Assembly (NCBI RefSeq): GCF_029407905.1
Contig: NC_073626.1
Coordinates: 86,065,482 to 86,129,481 of the forward strand
Origin: Bubalus kerabau
Taxonomy: Eukaryota > Chordata > Mammalia > Artiodactyla > Bovidae
DNA: 64,000 bases
Direction: 5' to 3'
Every line of letters starts with the position of its first letter. Position 1 is the stretch's first letter. The notes beneath the pieces were generated by a model. That model had not been told where the DNA came from, searched no databases, and saw nothing but the letters and a program-made list of their open reading frames with translations. The position numbers were made by a program, and so were the translations under genes. Positions 12,520 to 23,299 of the stretch are shown here, piece after piece.

Positions 12520-12593
12520 AGTTGCTAGCCATGTCTGACTCTGAGACCCCATGGACTGTAGCCCTCCAGGCTCCTCTGTCCAAGGGATCCTGC
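12520..12593 (-). mobile_element. Bov-tA/Bov-A SINE fragment
   Basis: 'gttgctagccatgtctgact' to 'ggctcctctgtccaagggat' is the 3' part of the Bov-A body read in reverse. About 75 bases, with no tRNA head. Confidence 0.8.
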
Positions 12594-12838
12594 ACAATTA
12601 TTAGTACTGTTACCAAAAACAGCAATAGCACTATGATGTTTGAAACATTTAGCTTTGTTGCATTTTCAAGAGAAATCTGATTCAGCTTTGGAATATTTCC
12701 AATATGAACAAAGGAGCCAAAAGCAGAACCCCTGTCTACCCTGAACCACAGCAGTTCTTTGGCCCCTGGAGAGGATTCCTTTCCAGTCCACAGCACTAGA
12801 CATGTAAATAAAAGAAAAATAATGCAGGTCAAGGACAG
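12594..12838. other. Unassigned sequence
   Basis: No repeat was identified. The minus-strand frame 12488-12850 runs from this segment into the SINE fragment. Its start (MKSLLSLTCIIFLLFTCLVLW) looks like a hydrophobic leader, but the C-terminus is SINE-derived, so a real gene is unlikely. Confidence 0.3.
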
Positions 12839-12847
12839 TAAGCTTTT

Positions 12848-13177
12848 CAATTATTCTTTCCTTTAAATATTGATTTATTTTTGGCTGTGCTGGTTCTTCG
12901 TTGCTGCACGAGGGTTTTCTCTAGTTGTGGGGCTTCTCTTTAATTGTAGTGGGGGCTTCTCTTTAGTTGTAATGCGGCTTTTAATTGCCAAGGCTTCTCC
13001 TGTTGCAAAGCACAGGCTTCAGACACAGGCCTCACTATTTGCAGCACGTGGTTTCAGTCATTGTAGCGCTCAGGCCTAGTTGCCCCTAACATGTGAAATC
13101 TTCCCAGACCAGGGATCAAACCCATGTCCCCCGCATTGTCAGATGGATTCTTAACCACTGGATGACCAGGGAAGTCC
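12848..13177 (-). mobile_element. CHR-type tRNA-Glu SINE, full length
   Basis: In reverse it ends with the head 'ggacttccctggtcatccag' and begins with the T-rich complement of its A-rich tail ('gatttatttttggctgtgc'). The target 'taagctttt' is seen on the left at 12839-12847 and again to the right at about 13187-13195. Confidence 0.87.
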
Positions 13178-13197
13178 CAAGGCCACTAAGCTTTTAC

Positions 13198-13471
13198 CTG
13201 CTAACCTGCTAAGTCACTTAAGTCGTGTCCTACTCTGTGCGACCCTATAGACGGCAGCCCACCAGGCTCCGCCGTCCCTGGGATTCTCCAGGCAAGAACA
13301 CTGGAGTGGGTTGCCATTTCCTTCTCCAATGCATGAAAGTGAAAAGGGAAAGTGAAGTCGCTCAATCGTGTCGGACTCCTAGTGACCCCATGGACTGCAG
13401 CCTACCAGGCTCCTCCGTCCATGGGATTTTCCAGGTGAGAGTACTGGAGTGGGCTGCCATTGCCTTCTCCA
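13198..13471 (-). mobile_element. Bov-A2 SINE with target-site duplication
   Basis: Two Bov-A monomers are joined by the 'catgaaagtgaaaagggaaa' linker. The perfect 10-base repeat aagcttttac lies at 13188-13197 and 13472-13481. It landed in the right-hand target repeat of the neighbouring CHR SINE. The plus-strand frame at 13225-13497 is only this SINE. Confidence 0.93.
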
Positions 13472-13596
13472 AAGCTTTTACAGAAGTCTTAAAATAAGAG
13501 CCTGCAAACAAAATTCTCTATGCCAAATTTTATTTTGTTCATCTCATCATATTTACTTTTCTCCATCTGTCACCTTTTTACATGACCCAATGGTTT

Positions 13597-13800
13597 GGTT
13601 TCCCTGGTGGCTCAAACAGTAAAGAATCAGCCTGCAATGCGGGAGACCTGTGTTCCATCCCTGGGTTGGGAAGATCCCCTGGAGGAGGGCATGGCAACCC
13701 ACTCCAGTAATCTTGCCTGGAGAATCCCATGGACAGAGGAGCCTGGCAGGCTACGGTCCATGGAGTCGCAAAGAGTCAGACACAACTGAGTGACTAAGCA
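13597..13800 (+). mobile_element. Bov-tA SINE with target-site duplication
   Basis: Full-length tRNA-Glu head plus Bov-A body, ending 'cacaactgagtgactaagca'. The 9-base repeat caatggttt flanks it at 13588-13596 and 13801-13809. Confidence 0.94.
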
Positions 13801-13809
13801 CAATGGTTT

Positions 13810-14167
13810 ATCAATCAACTCATCACGTTAAGCTATTGCCTTAAAACGTTTATTAATGTCTTTCAGTTCCTGTTTTTCTTTTCTTGATGTGTCTGAGAGA
13901 ATAGTTTTTAGCAGATAATATAATTTTTCAACATAGAATATGTATTTATGCATTTTTTTTTGTGGTTGACTAGAGGAATGAACAGATAGACAGCACCAAA
14001 TAACTGGTTTACCAGAGTAAAACACTGATTGTTAGAAACACAGATAAGAATAAAAATTTTATTATCTTCTTAATCAGAAGAATAACCCATTGAATATCTA
14101 CATTTCTTGACAGAGCTTGTCAAGAGAGCTCATTCTAGGTATAGTTTACTATGGGGTATTTTATTTT
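13810..14167. other. Unique AT-rich non-coding sequence
   Basis: Nothing coding was recognised. Confidence 0.35.
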
Positions 14168-14936
14168 TTAGCTTTACTGAGGTTAAATTAACAACTAATC
14201 TTGCAATATATTCAAAGCATATAATATGACTATATTATATATATCATTGTGAAGGAAATCTCATACAAACTTACCATATTCATCACGTCACATATTTATT
14301 ATTTTATTCTGTTGAGAAAACTTAAATTCTTCTTTCAGGGAATTTCAGGTATATAGTTCAGTATTATCAATGATAATCACCCGGCTATACATTAGATTCT
14401 CAGACCTTTATTCAACTTATAACTGAGAGTTTGTACCTTTTACCAACAACTTTGCATTCCCCACACTACCTTCAGGCTTTGGCAACCATCCATTATCCTG
14501 CTCTTTGTTTCTATGAATTTGACTCTTCCTTCCTTCCTCCCTCCTTCCCTCTCTCCCTTACTTTCTGTTGTTTTTGTTTTTTTTTTTTTTTTTTTCAGTC
14601 TTTCTTTCTGCCTCTTTCTTTCTTTTAAATTCCCCATTTAAATGATAGAATGAAGTATTTGTCTTTTTCTGTCTGGCTTATTTCATTTAGCATGATGCCC
14701 TACAGGTTCAGTTCATCCATGTTATCACAAATAGCAGAATTTCCTCCTTTTTTAAACTGGAATAATATTCTATTATACATGCATACATATAACACCACAT
14801 TTTCTTTTTCTATTCATCTGTCAATGGGTGTTGTTTTAGTACCTTGGTTATAGTGAATAATGGTGCAATGAATATGGGAGTAAAGATATCTCTTCAGATA
14901 CTTACTTTATTTCCTTTGGATATATACCCAGAAAGG
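14168..14936 (-). mobile_element. Old mammalian L1 (L1M), 3' portion, segment 1 of 4
   Basis: Landmarks on the plus strand are the reverse of L1M 3' UTR and ORF2 end: 'agagtttgtaccttttacc', 'ctggcttatttcatttagca', 'tgaataatggtgcaatgaat'. The same element resumes at 15165, 16145 and 16705 after three insertions. The interior includes a pyrimidine-rich expansion at 14524-14628. Confidence 0.85.
14524..14628. repeat. Pyrimidine-rich low-complexity tract
   Basis: Degenerate CTTCC/CCTT units are followed by an 18-base T run and CTTT repeats. It is an expansion inside the old L1. Confidence 0.85.
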
Positions 14937-15164
14937 ATTCCCAGGATATATACCTAGAAAGGCTAGTGGTAAAGAATCTGCCTGCCAGTGCAGGAGATGC
15001 AAGAGATGCAGATTTGATCCCTGGGTTGGGAAGAGCCCCTGGAGTAGGGAATGCAATCCACTCCAGTATTCTTGTCTGGAAAATTCCATGGACAGAGGAG
15101 CCTTGTGGGCTACAGTTCATGGGGCCACAAAGAGTCAGTCACATGGCTGAGTACCTGAGTACAC
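14937..15164 (+). mobile_element. Bov-tA SINE with an extra target copy in its head
   Basis: The head 'attcccagg' (14937-14945) is followed by a near copy of the target sequence (14946-14962), and only then by 'ctagtggtaaagaatctg' and the normal body. Flanks 14922-14936 and 15165-15180 are a diverged target-site duplication in the host L1. Confidence 0.8.
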
Positions 15165-15431
15165 ACATACCCATAAATGGGACTGCTGGATCATATGGTA
15201 GTTCTATTTTTAATTTCTGGAGGAACCTACATTCTGCTTTTCACAGTGGCTGCACAAATTCCCACTAACAGTGCACAGGGGTTCCCTTTTCCCCATATCA
15301 TCAAGCATTTATCTCTTGTCATTTTGATACTAGACATCCTAACAGGTGTGAGGTGATATCTCATTGCAGTTTTTATTTGCATTTCCCTGATGGATTCTGA
15401 TGTTGAGCAATTTCTCATGCACCAGTTACCC
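15165..15431 (-). mobile_element. Old L1M, segment 2 of 4
   Basis: 'gactgctggatcatatggta', 'acagtgcacaggggttccct' and 'ggtgtgaggtgatatctcat' continue the host L1 in reverse orientation, up to the BovB-containing insertion. Confidence 0.88.
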
Positions 15432-15463
15432 ATTCATTTTTTGTTTTGTTTTTTTTTTTTTTG
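15432..15463 (-). repeat. Poly(A) tail (read as poly-T) of the inserted chimera
   Basis: A T-rich stretch with a 14-base T run just inside the left target repeat marks the 3' poly(A) of a minus-strand insertion. Confidence 0.75.
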
Positions 15464-15565
15464 TTTTGGGATCAAATCACTTAATTAAGGGGCTTGAGTG
15501 AGGGGACAAAGAGTTGAGAGGACAATGAAATCTGATGTCCTCAGCTGGGCCAGGATCTCCCTCAC
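15464..15565 (-). other. About 100 bases of non-BovB sequence between BovB tail and poly(A)
   Basis: This segment matches neither BovB nor the host L1 as I know them. On the minus strand it follows the BovB 3' repeats and precedes the poly(A). It could be a 3' transduction, the 3' UTR of a retrocopied transcript, or an unrelated earlier insertion. No AATAAA is visible near the poly(A). Confidence 0.55.
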
Positions 15566-16131
15566 TTCAGTTCAGTTCAGTTCAGTTCAGTTGCTCAGTT
15601 GTGTCTGACCCTGTGCAGTCCCATGGACTACAGCACGCCAGGCTTCCCTGTCCGTCACCAACCCCCAGAGCTTGCTCAAACTCATGTCCATCGAGTCGGT
15701 GATGCCATCCAACCATCTCATCCTCTGTCGTCCCCTTCTCCTCCTGCCTTCAATCTTTCCCAGCATCAGGTTTTTTTCCAGAGAGTCATTTCTTCATATC
15801 AGGTGGCCAAAATATTGGAGCTTCAGCTTCAGCATCAGTCCTTCCAACGATTTCCTATAGGATTTCCTTTAGGATTGATTGGTTTGATCTTGCATCCAAG
15901 GGACTCTCGAGAGTCTTCTCCAACATGACAGTTCAAAAGCATTAATTCTTTGGTGCTCGGCTTTCTTTATGGTCCAACTCTTACATCCACACATGACTAC
16001 TGGAAAAACCATAGCTTTGACTAGATGGACCTTTGTTGGCAAAGTAATGTCTCTGCTTTATAATAGGCTATCTGGGTTGGTCATAGCTTTTCTTCCAAGG
16101 AGCAAGTGTCTTTTAATTTCATGGCTGCAGT
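15566..16131 (-). mobile_element. BovB LINE 3' fragment inside the chimeric insertion
   Basis: Starts with repeated 'ttcag' units (the BovB 3' tail in reverse) and continues to 'catggctgcagt'. About 565 bases, 5'-truncated. 13 unexplained bases (16132-16144) separate its 5' end from the right target repeat. The plus-strand frames 15599-15928 and 15672-15860 are antisense shadows. Confidence 0.93.
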
Positions 16132-16144
16132 TACCTCACTTATA

Positions 16145-16425
16145 ATTCACCAGAAACCCTGCTGGCCTTTTGAATGTTTTCTTTGGAAAACTGCCTAATT
16201 TAAGTCCTTGTCCATTTTTAAACTGAATTGTTTGTGGGGGTTTTTGCTCGCTTGTTTGTTTTGCTATTGAGTTGTATGAATTCCTTGTATAATTTGGAAT
16301 ATTTTATGATTTTATAGTTTCTGATCTCATGTCCAAGTCTTTAATCCATTTTGACTTGATTTTTGTGTACAGTGTAAGATAAGGGTCCAGCTTCATTCTT
16401 TTGCATGTGGATATTCAGTTTTCCC
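16145..16425 (-). mobile_element. Old L1M, segment 3 of 4
   Basis: 'gctattgagttgtatgaatt' and 'ctttaatccattttgacttg' are L1 ORF2-end sequences in reverse. The segment is bounded by the BovB chimera and a Bov-A2. Confidence 0.88.
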
Positions 16426-16704
16426 TGGAGAAGGCAATGGCAACCCACTCCAGTACTCTTGCCTGAAGAATCCCATGGACAGAGGAGCCTGGAAGGCTGC
16501 AGTCCATGGGATCGCTGAGGGTCAGACACAACTGAGCGACTTCACTTTCACTTTTCACTTTCATGCATTGGAGAAGGAAATGGCAACCCACTCCAGTGTT
16601 CTTGCCTGGAGAATCCCAGGGACGGAGGAGCCTGGTGGGCTGCTGTCTATGGGGTCGCACAGAGTCAGACACGACTGAAGCGACTTAGCAGCAGCAGCAG
16701 CAGC
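16426..16704 (+). mobile_element. Bov-A2 SINE, full length, with 13-base target-site duplication
   Basis: Two Bov-A monomers are joined by the 'cttttcactttcatgcattg' linker and end in five AGC units. The perfect 13-base repeat attcagttttccc lies at 16413-16425 and 16705-16717. This is one of the cleanest insertions in the window. Confidence 0.96.
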
Positions 16705-16989
16705 ATTCAGTTTTCCCAATACCATTTACTGAAGAGATTATCCTTTCTTCATTTTATATTCTTGATGCTTTTGTCAAAAATTGAGCATGTAGTGTGAGTT
16801 TATTTATGGGCTGTCTATTTTGTTCCATTGATCTAGGTGTCCGTTTTTATTCCAGTTTCATACTGTTCTAGCTGTCAAAGCTTTGCAATATGGTTTGAAA
16901 TCAGGAAGCCTGATGCTGATAGCTTTATTCCTTCTTCTCAAAATTGCCTTGGCTCTTCGGGTCTTTTTTGATTCCATATGAATGTTACA
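16705..16989 (-). mobile_element. Old L1M, segment 4 of 4
   Basis: 'gggctgtctattttgttcca', 'cttggctcttcgggtctttt' and 'tgattccatatgaat' are ORF2 sequence in reverse. The L1 stops here, its 5' truncation point. Confidence 0.87.
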
Positions 16990-17480
16990 CTCTGGAGTAG
17001 TTAATTGTGCCCCATGATCCAGGAAAGTAGATTGCCCATGTGAGGAGTCCAACATATACTGCATGACATTTTCCATGCGTTTTTCTAACTAAGATTTCCA
17101 AACACTTACTTGTACCAGATCTTGCTAATAAGAACCCCATACTCTGTCCACATTCTCATCACTTCCTGATTTTCTCTTTCTTGTTAGTGTTGACTGTAGT
17201 ACCATTCTCTAAAATACCCTTTACTGGATGCATTTTGTAGGGAGAAATGTCAGAGTTCCTCCAGTTTTGGTGCTCCCTCTCACCCCACAGTTCCCCAGTT
17301 CTGTTGGCACCTCGATTGTGTTTCAACACAGCAAGAACATGTAGGATTACTATTTAGCATCATAGATTCACCAGTTAACACATGTTAAATCTGCTACTCT
17401 CCACCTTCTATCTTGGAATATTTCTTGACAGTAAGAAGCGTTTAGACCAAAGAAAAGTGAGAAAGAATTACATCCTAGCA
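16990..17480. other. Unique non-coding sequence
   Basis: No gene or repeat was recognised. Confidence 0.4.
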
Positions 17481-17490
17481 TATTTGATTG

Positions 17491-17696
17491 GGGCATCCTT
17501 GGTGGTTCAGATGGTAAAGAATCTGCCTACACTGTGGTAGGCCTGGTTCCATCCCTAGGTAAGGAAGATCTCCTGGAGGAGGGCATAGCAACCTACTCCA
17601 GTATTCTTACCTGGAGAATCCCTATGGACAGAGGAGCCTGGCAAGCTACAGCCTATCGGATTGCAAAGAGTCAGACGTGACTGAGCAACTAAGCAC
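17491..17696 (+). mobile_element. Bov-tA SINE
   Basis: tRNA head 'gggcatccttggtggttcag', body and 'gactgagcaactaagcac' end. A diverged duplication (tatttgattg / aaattgattg, 8 of 10) flanks it. Confidence 0.9.
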
Positions 17697-17706
17697 AAAT
17701 TGATTG

Positions 17707-18585
17707 AAATATGATTTTCTTAATTATATAGCAAGATATCGAATATGTATAAATAAAAATATTTTATAATTTGATTTTAGCATTAAATATATTTTGGTAA
17801 ATGACACAAGACGGATCTTAGATGCCAGTATTGAGATGACCAATGAACCTTGGAAGTGACCTACCTTTAGACATTTTGGTATGTGAAATAATATACGTCT
17901 TTGTTGATTAGACCACTTTTAGTTGTATTTTCCGTTACTCTATGGTGAAAAAAGCCTAGAAAATGCAGAGATATTATCATATTTGTGCCTTTATTATAGT
18001 GATTTAGTTAACTGAACAAATGGGCAAGACAGAGGTGGGGAACTAGGAAAACGTCAGGAAGTGTCTGTGAAAAGGACTGCTTAGGAGAATTTAGAGGACT
18101 GCTGATTGTAATAATCCCCAGCTTCATAATTTGGCTTAGGATTAGTTGTATTATAAATTTCTGATTCTACAGTGAATTAATGGATGTTAATGGATTGCAA
18201 ACATCTGTTCATCCAACAAGGTGATATTTCACCCTCTTTTTTTTAATTGCTAAAAGATAGGATTGTTGTCACTGTCCTCAAAGTTATATCAGAGAGCTGA
18301 TAAATAGCTAACATTTTAGGATAATATCAGTTACTGCTAAAAAACTGGAAATTTTAGGCACTGATTTTTTTTCTCAAGATGTTCCCAGTAATAAGTAAAT
18401 CCAAAACTAAAATTTATCTGATTTATAAAACTCTTGATTGTTGATTCTACCTGATACTAGAATTATGATTTCATTGGACACATCTAATCTCCTTAGAGAA
18501 AAATAAAACATATTTCTTTTACTTAAGAAACAAGTTATTGTGGTTTCCTAAAATTGCAATGTAATTTGCAGCTCATAAAATTTTA
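17707..18585. other. Unique AT-rich non-coding sequence
   Basis: No gene or repeat was recognised. Confidence 0.4.
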
Positions 18586-18645
18586 GTGTGTATACATGTG
18601 TGTATATGTGTATACATGTATACACATATATATAAATATATGTAA
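18586..18645. repeat. Degenerate (TG/TA/CA)n repeat
   Basis: Alternating pyrimidine-purine dinucleotides (gtgtatacatgtgtgtatat) include short self-complementary runs. Confidence 0.85.
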
Positions 18646-18726
18646 CAAACATATAAATACATCTTAAATTACATCTATTTAAAAACAAATCTTCTTAGAG
18701 TTTTTCTATATGTATATCTGAAAAAT

Positions 18727-19008
18727 GCTGCTGCTGCTGCTGCTGCTAAGTCGCTTTAGTCATGTCAGACTCTGTGCGACCCCATAGATGGCAGCCCATC
18801 AGGCTCCCCTGTCCCTGGGATTCTCCAAGCAAGAACACTGGACTGGGTTGCCATTTCCTTCTCCAATGCATGAAAGTGAAAAGTGAAAGTGAAGTCGCTC
18901 AGTTGTATCCCACTCCTAGCAACCCCATGGACTGCAGCCTTCCAGGCTCCTCTGTCCATGGGATTTGCCAGGCAAGAGTACTGGAGTGGGTTGCCATTGC
19001 CTTCTCCA
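18727..19008 (-). mobile_element. Bov-A2 SINE with (CTG)n tail and target-site duplication
   Basis: Full dimer in reverse, starting with about seven CTG units. The 11-base repeat atctgaaaaat lies at 18716-18726 and 19009-19019. The open frames on both strands here are SINE artefacts. Confidence 0.95.
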
Positions 19009-19019
19009 ATCTGAAAAAT

Positions 19020-20459
19020 AAATCCACTTAATACCTAGAACTAATCTTATCCCCAGTTAATACAAATAAGCAAGTTTACTTACATGACATATAAATGGAC
19101 AAACAAAATGATTTAAGGTTAAAAACGTTCTTGAAGATAGAAAGAGCCCATTCTGGAAATCAAATACCTGACCTATCAATCTACAAAGTTAACTTTGTCT
19201 TCCAATTGATTGATTTTCTCTTAGTATATCATGGTCAGTCACAGCCTTGGGTTTGTTTTTTTTTTTTTTTTTCCTATTTTTTTCCCTATAGGAGTGGCTT
19301 CTTGGACCATTGTCTGGCTCCCCTTTTCCTAAGCTTCCCGTTCTTTCCAGAATTGTGTTGCTACCTACTTTAGCTCTTATAACAACAATAACAGCAACAA
19401 CAAAACTGAAGCTAAACTGTTCTTTAGGCAAATGAGACTATTCAAAAGAGTCTATAATATGAATGCCCTGTCTATCCCCCCCATAATTTGTTAATATGTG
19501 TTGGGCTCAAATGTTCAAATTTTCCAGGTCAGTGTTCCACATGCTGATTGGAAATATCATCTAATGTGCATTCTATACAATAAAGTCACACTTCAATTTC
19601 AGCACAGGTTTTACGTTTTTATGTTTTTTGTTCCTGCTCATAATCTAAATAAACATAGTGTTTCTCAGCTTACATTTATTTCAGGCATGCTTTCTCCAAA
19701 GGATTTAACATTTTAAATACCTTCATGGCAGAATGGGAATGTTTATCCACTTTGAGACGCTTAGGAATATAAGGAGTAATCATCTTTCTTTTCTGTGCAA
19801 TACAGTTTTTGAATAACAGAAGATCAGATGATGAACAGAGAAGATCATTTTGAACTATATTTAACAAGTAGCTTGTTTCAGCTTCGATATTAGCTTGATT
19901 TACCATCTGCAGAATTACCAATAACATGATGCATTTATTACCCGTAAAAGCTATTAGCAGGTCATTTTGTTCAGTTCATCATATGTGTCTTGAGACACAA
20001 TCTGGCGTCTAACAGATTTTCATACATTGATGTCGCAGAGAATCAGACTGTTCTTTAATTGATTGTTTCTTACTAGACTCCTTTTGATTAAAACAGGTTT
20101 TGCTAGTTGCTTTTAGTTCCACATTTCTCCACTTCAAAGTCTAGCTACAGAAAGCAGAAATTATTCTCATTTCTCTGGATTCTTTTAATTCAGAGTGAAT
20201 GTATATGTTTAAAAGTCTGCCATAATCAAGGGTTTTAAAAATGGCTTCAGTTTTTCCAATCTGTAACTCCCTCACCAAGAATACAATCCTCACCATGCCT
20301 TTAAAAAACGGATTTATCTTTTCCTGCCAAGTCATCAAATTTTGCACCTCAGAACCTCAAGTGAGTACAGATCACAGGGACCAAAGGGACCAGGAAGGGC
20401 TCCCTCAAAGCACTCTTTCCCTCACAATTTGCACACACCCCGACAAGCAAAGCTGAATC
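19020..20459. other. Unique non-coding sequence
   Basis: No repeat was recognised except a T17 run at 19256-19272. A minus-strand 83-codon frame at 19676-19927 (start MLLVILQMVNQANIEAETSY) has a protein-like mix of residues, but no family I recognise and no splice context I can support. Confidence 0.35.
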
Positions 20460-20927
20460 ATGGTGATAGTGTTGTGTCCTTCTCCAGAGGGAAAAGGAAA
20501 AAAAAAAGAGTCTTTTGCTAAACTGGTTTCAGAAGGACTAACTCATATTGTTCATTTAAGCAAAGAAATTGGTAAGCTCCTGACACATGCCCCCCCCCAT
20601 CCCCCCGAAAAAGGAAAACTCCAAAAGCTATGTGAACTCTGGGGGGATAAGGTCGGTGGTCCCGTCTCAGGCCTTCTACCCACATTCGCAGGCACAGTTA
20701 ACACCATAAAAATAAAAGGGCTGCAATCAGATCAGTCCTCACCAATAGGAATGAGTAGCAGCTTGCAGGCTCAAAACAAGAGCCTAATTCAGCATTCAAA
20801 AGGTTTTTGTTTGCCTAATGTCAGAAACAAACATAAAACTTTCTATCATGTGACATTCATGACACTAGAAGAGAGCAGTCACCCTGCCCTTAGGCTTCTG
20901 TCTGCCACAGACAAAAGCCATCAATAG
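20460..20927 (+). other. 155-codon open frame in unique sequence, function unknown
   Basis: This is the longest frame in the window with no link to a recognised repeat. It opens at 20460 and stops at 20927. The product would be basic with a Lys-rich start (EGKGKKKES) and a proline-rich patch made by a C-rich DNA tract near 20590-20606. No signal peptide, membrane span or known motif is seen. Start context, splice sites and conservation cannot be judged by eye, and composition bias explains part of the length. Chance frame is the more likely reading. Confidence 0.15.
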
Positions 20928-23152
20928 CTCCTTTGTCTACTACCTCAGCTTTCTGTCTTCATTGAGTTGGCCACTCATTCCCAATTGTCATCTGCTCTTC
21001 CCAGGTGAAATTCCCAAGTTCCCAGTCACAAAATCCCATGTCCCAAGGATGCACCAGTTCACATAATATCCTAGCCAGTAATATTCTTAGCGGATCAAAG
21101 TTGTATCAGGATACAGGAATAATCCTAATTCTTTCGAGTGTTTTACTTGTTTTTTATACAATATTGTGAAATACCTGCTGATTTAAATTATTTGCAGCAA
21201 ACAGAAACATGTAAGTATACCAAACTTATTTTGTCCTTTTTAGCACCAATTAACTCCTTTGAATTTACACTATATTTATATACAAAGTGTAGCTGCCTGG
21301 GGATTCTAAAAGATTTTTAATGATTTAAACTTGAAAGCCACTATTCAGAACCAATGATGCATTGAGGAAAATTATGTAAGTTATGTCTTAGAAATTACTT
21401 TTACTCTAAAATTTATTTAAAATCGAGTTGTGCTGATCATTTAAAATATTGCACGAAATTTAATAGAAAATCTCTTGGTGGATGTTTAGGGTAAATTGAA
21501 AAGCTTAAATGGCTTAAAAATAGCTTTGAAACATTATGTAGACAGATGAGGCAGTTATCATGTTTAAATGATGGGAGTTTAATGGTCTTCTCATACATTA
21601 ACCCTCCACTCTGATGGTGAGAAATGCCTTCATCTTACTCTAGAAATGGATAAAAATAAACATTTAGATTTAGTAAATCTAATGATTTATTTAGAATCCC
21701 CTTACCTATTTGTAATATTTTTGAAATTCAGTGAGGTGAAGTTTTATGGCTCAGAGTTTATTAGCTACAATGGAACCTTCAAATATATAATAAATAGTAT
21801 ACATTTGGGACAACTTACTGAGGAATAGGTCTGTTTCCTTTCATGATATGCACCAGTCTGTATAAGTATGAAACTAAAAAACAGCAATGCAACAACAATG
21901 GTATTTTACTTGATGGAATACTTTTTTAAATTAACACCAAGAAATACTATTAGATTCAAGTGCTATTTGTTAGTCAACTCCTAAGGAATAAATATACCCT
22001 ATTGATGGAACTATACCTACATCAAAGGCAACAGAAATGGCTAAAATGTACCATTATTTGATCCAGAATGTAAAATAAGTCACATCTTTTCTATGAATCT
22101 ATTATGATGAGGTATATTACAGACACGTCATTGGCTTTAGAAAGAATTGTATGAAACAGTTTGTATTTAACACAAATGCGGGCCACTAACTGATGGGTTT
22201 AAAATATTTATTAAATATAAAATATATATTTATATTAAATGGTGAGCTTCTCTAGATGAAAATAGGAACTTTTGCCAGAATCCTTTTGAGAGCGAGAGGG
22301 AAAAAAAAATAAAAGCAACATTCTTTGAAGTACTCTTGAATGTTATCTGTTCTAATCTGAACTTTAAAGTTATAAAATCTGTAGATTTCATTTACCAGTT
22401 CTGTACCAGTCATTCAAGCTGATAAAAAGATTTGGCTAAGGATATTAAAATAATAGTTGTATCCTGAATTGTTCCCTCTAACATGTGAAGCAATAGATCC
22501 TTTTATTAGTATTAATAGCAACTTGAACAGAATTCCTATGCAGGTAAATGTAGATATGACATGAAAGGTAATGCACTGCAATTTTACTTCATTCTAAGGC
22601 TTCCCTAGTAGTGAAAGTTGAGACCAAGTAAGTTGTCTTAAATCCTGAATAATTTTACTTTGAATAGACTTCTATCTCTAGCTTTGGTAGGATATTCATT
22701 CATAAATACTTTCTAGGAATTTTAATATTATTTTATAAAGTTGTTATTACTATTCCCATGTGTATATAAAGAAATTGAACACTGAAGATGTAGCTAATTT
22801 TTTCTCTTTTTTCATTAAAAGAGTCTAACCTTTTTCTTTTTACACTGATTTGCTTTATGCTCCCGGTAGGAATAAAGTCTGTTCCATTTTATGAATACAG
22901 GTGATTGTGGAGTAGATGAGTCAAACTTAGCATGATTTCTTACTTCTCTTCTTTGGAAGTGATGTCCTTTTAGCAGTAAACTGAGGTAGACATCACTCTT
23001 CCTCTTATCTGCTGCTTACATTGCTTTTTCTTCAATACTGTATTCCATGCTATGAAAGCATACCCTGGGAACACAGACCTCTCCATGCCAACCATCGTGA
23101 TAGCATCTAGAGGTCTGTCAGCCCAAATGGTCTCTCAATGGCCCCAGAATGG
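20928..23152. other. Unique AT-rich non-coding sequence (longest repeat-poor stretch)
   Basis: No transposable element was recognised between about 19.0 and 23.15 kb. The frames at 21138-21320 and 21646-21828 are short and AT-driven. Confidence 0.4.
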
Positions 23153-23228
23153 TGCAATGGAAAGAATCGTAAGCTGGGGATAAGAGGACATGGCGACTAG
23201 TTTCCACCAGCAATATTCTAAGTAAATG
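23153..23228 (+). mobile_element. Possible MIR 5' fragment
   Basis: 'gtgcaatggaaagaatcgta' and the following residues resemble the MIR tRNA-derived head. Weak. Confidence 0.35.
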
Positions 23229-23299
23229 CAAGCCTGGACTCTGCATACTCATAATTACATCATTAACTGAAAGTTTTACTACATGACACACTCATCTAC

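Noticed and set aside
12488..12850. 120-codon minus frame with a signal-peptide-like N-terminus
   Set aside because: The second half reads through a Bov-tA fragment and a (GT)n repeat, and there is no family match or upstream promoter evidence.
14437..14640. Lys-rich frames over the 14.5 kb tract suggesting a basic protein
   Set aside because: They are produced by the pyrimidine/T-rich low-complexity tract in the old L1.
16415..16672. Minus-strand frame beginning MSDSVRPHRQQP, similar to frames at 18762, 27554, 52737 and 57757
   Set aside because: It looks like a repeated protein family but is Bov-A2 SINE sequence translated in one frame at each insertion.
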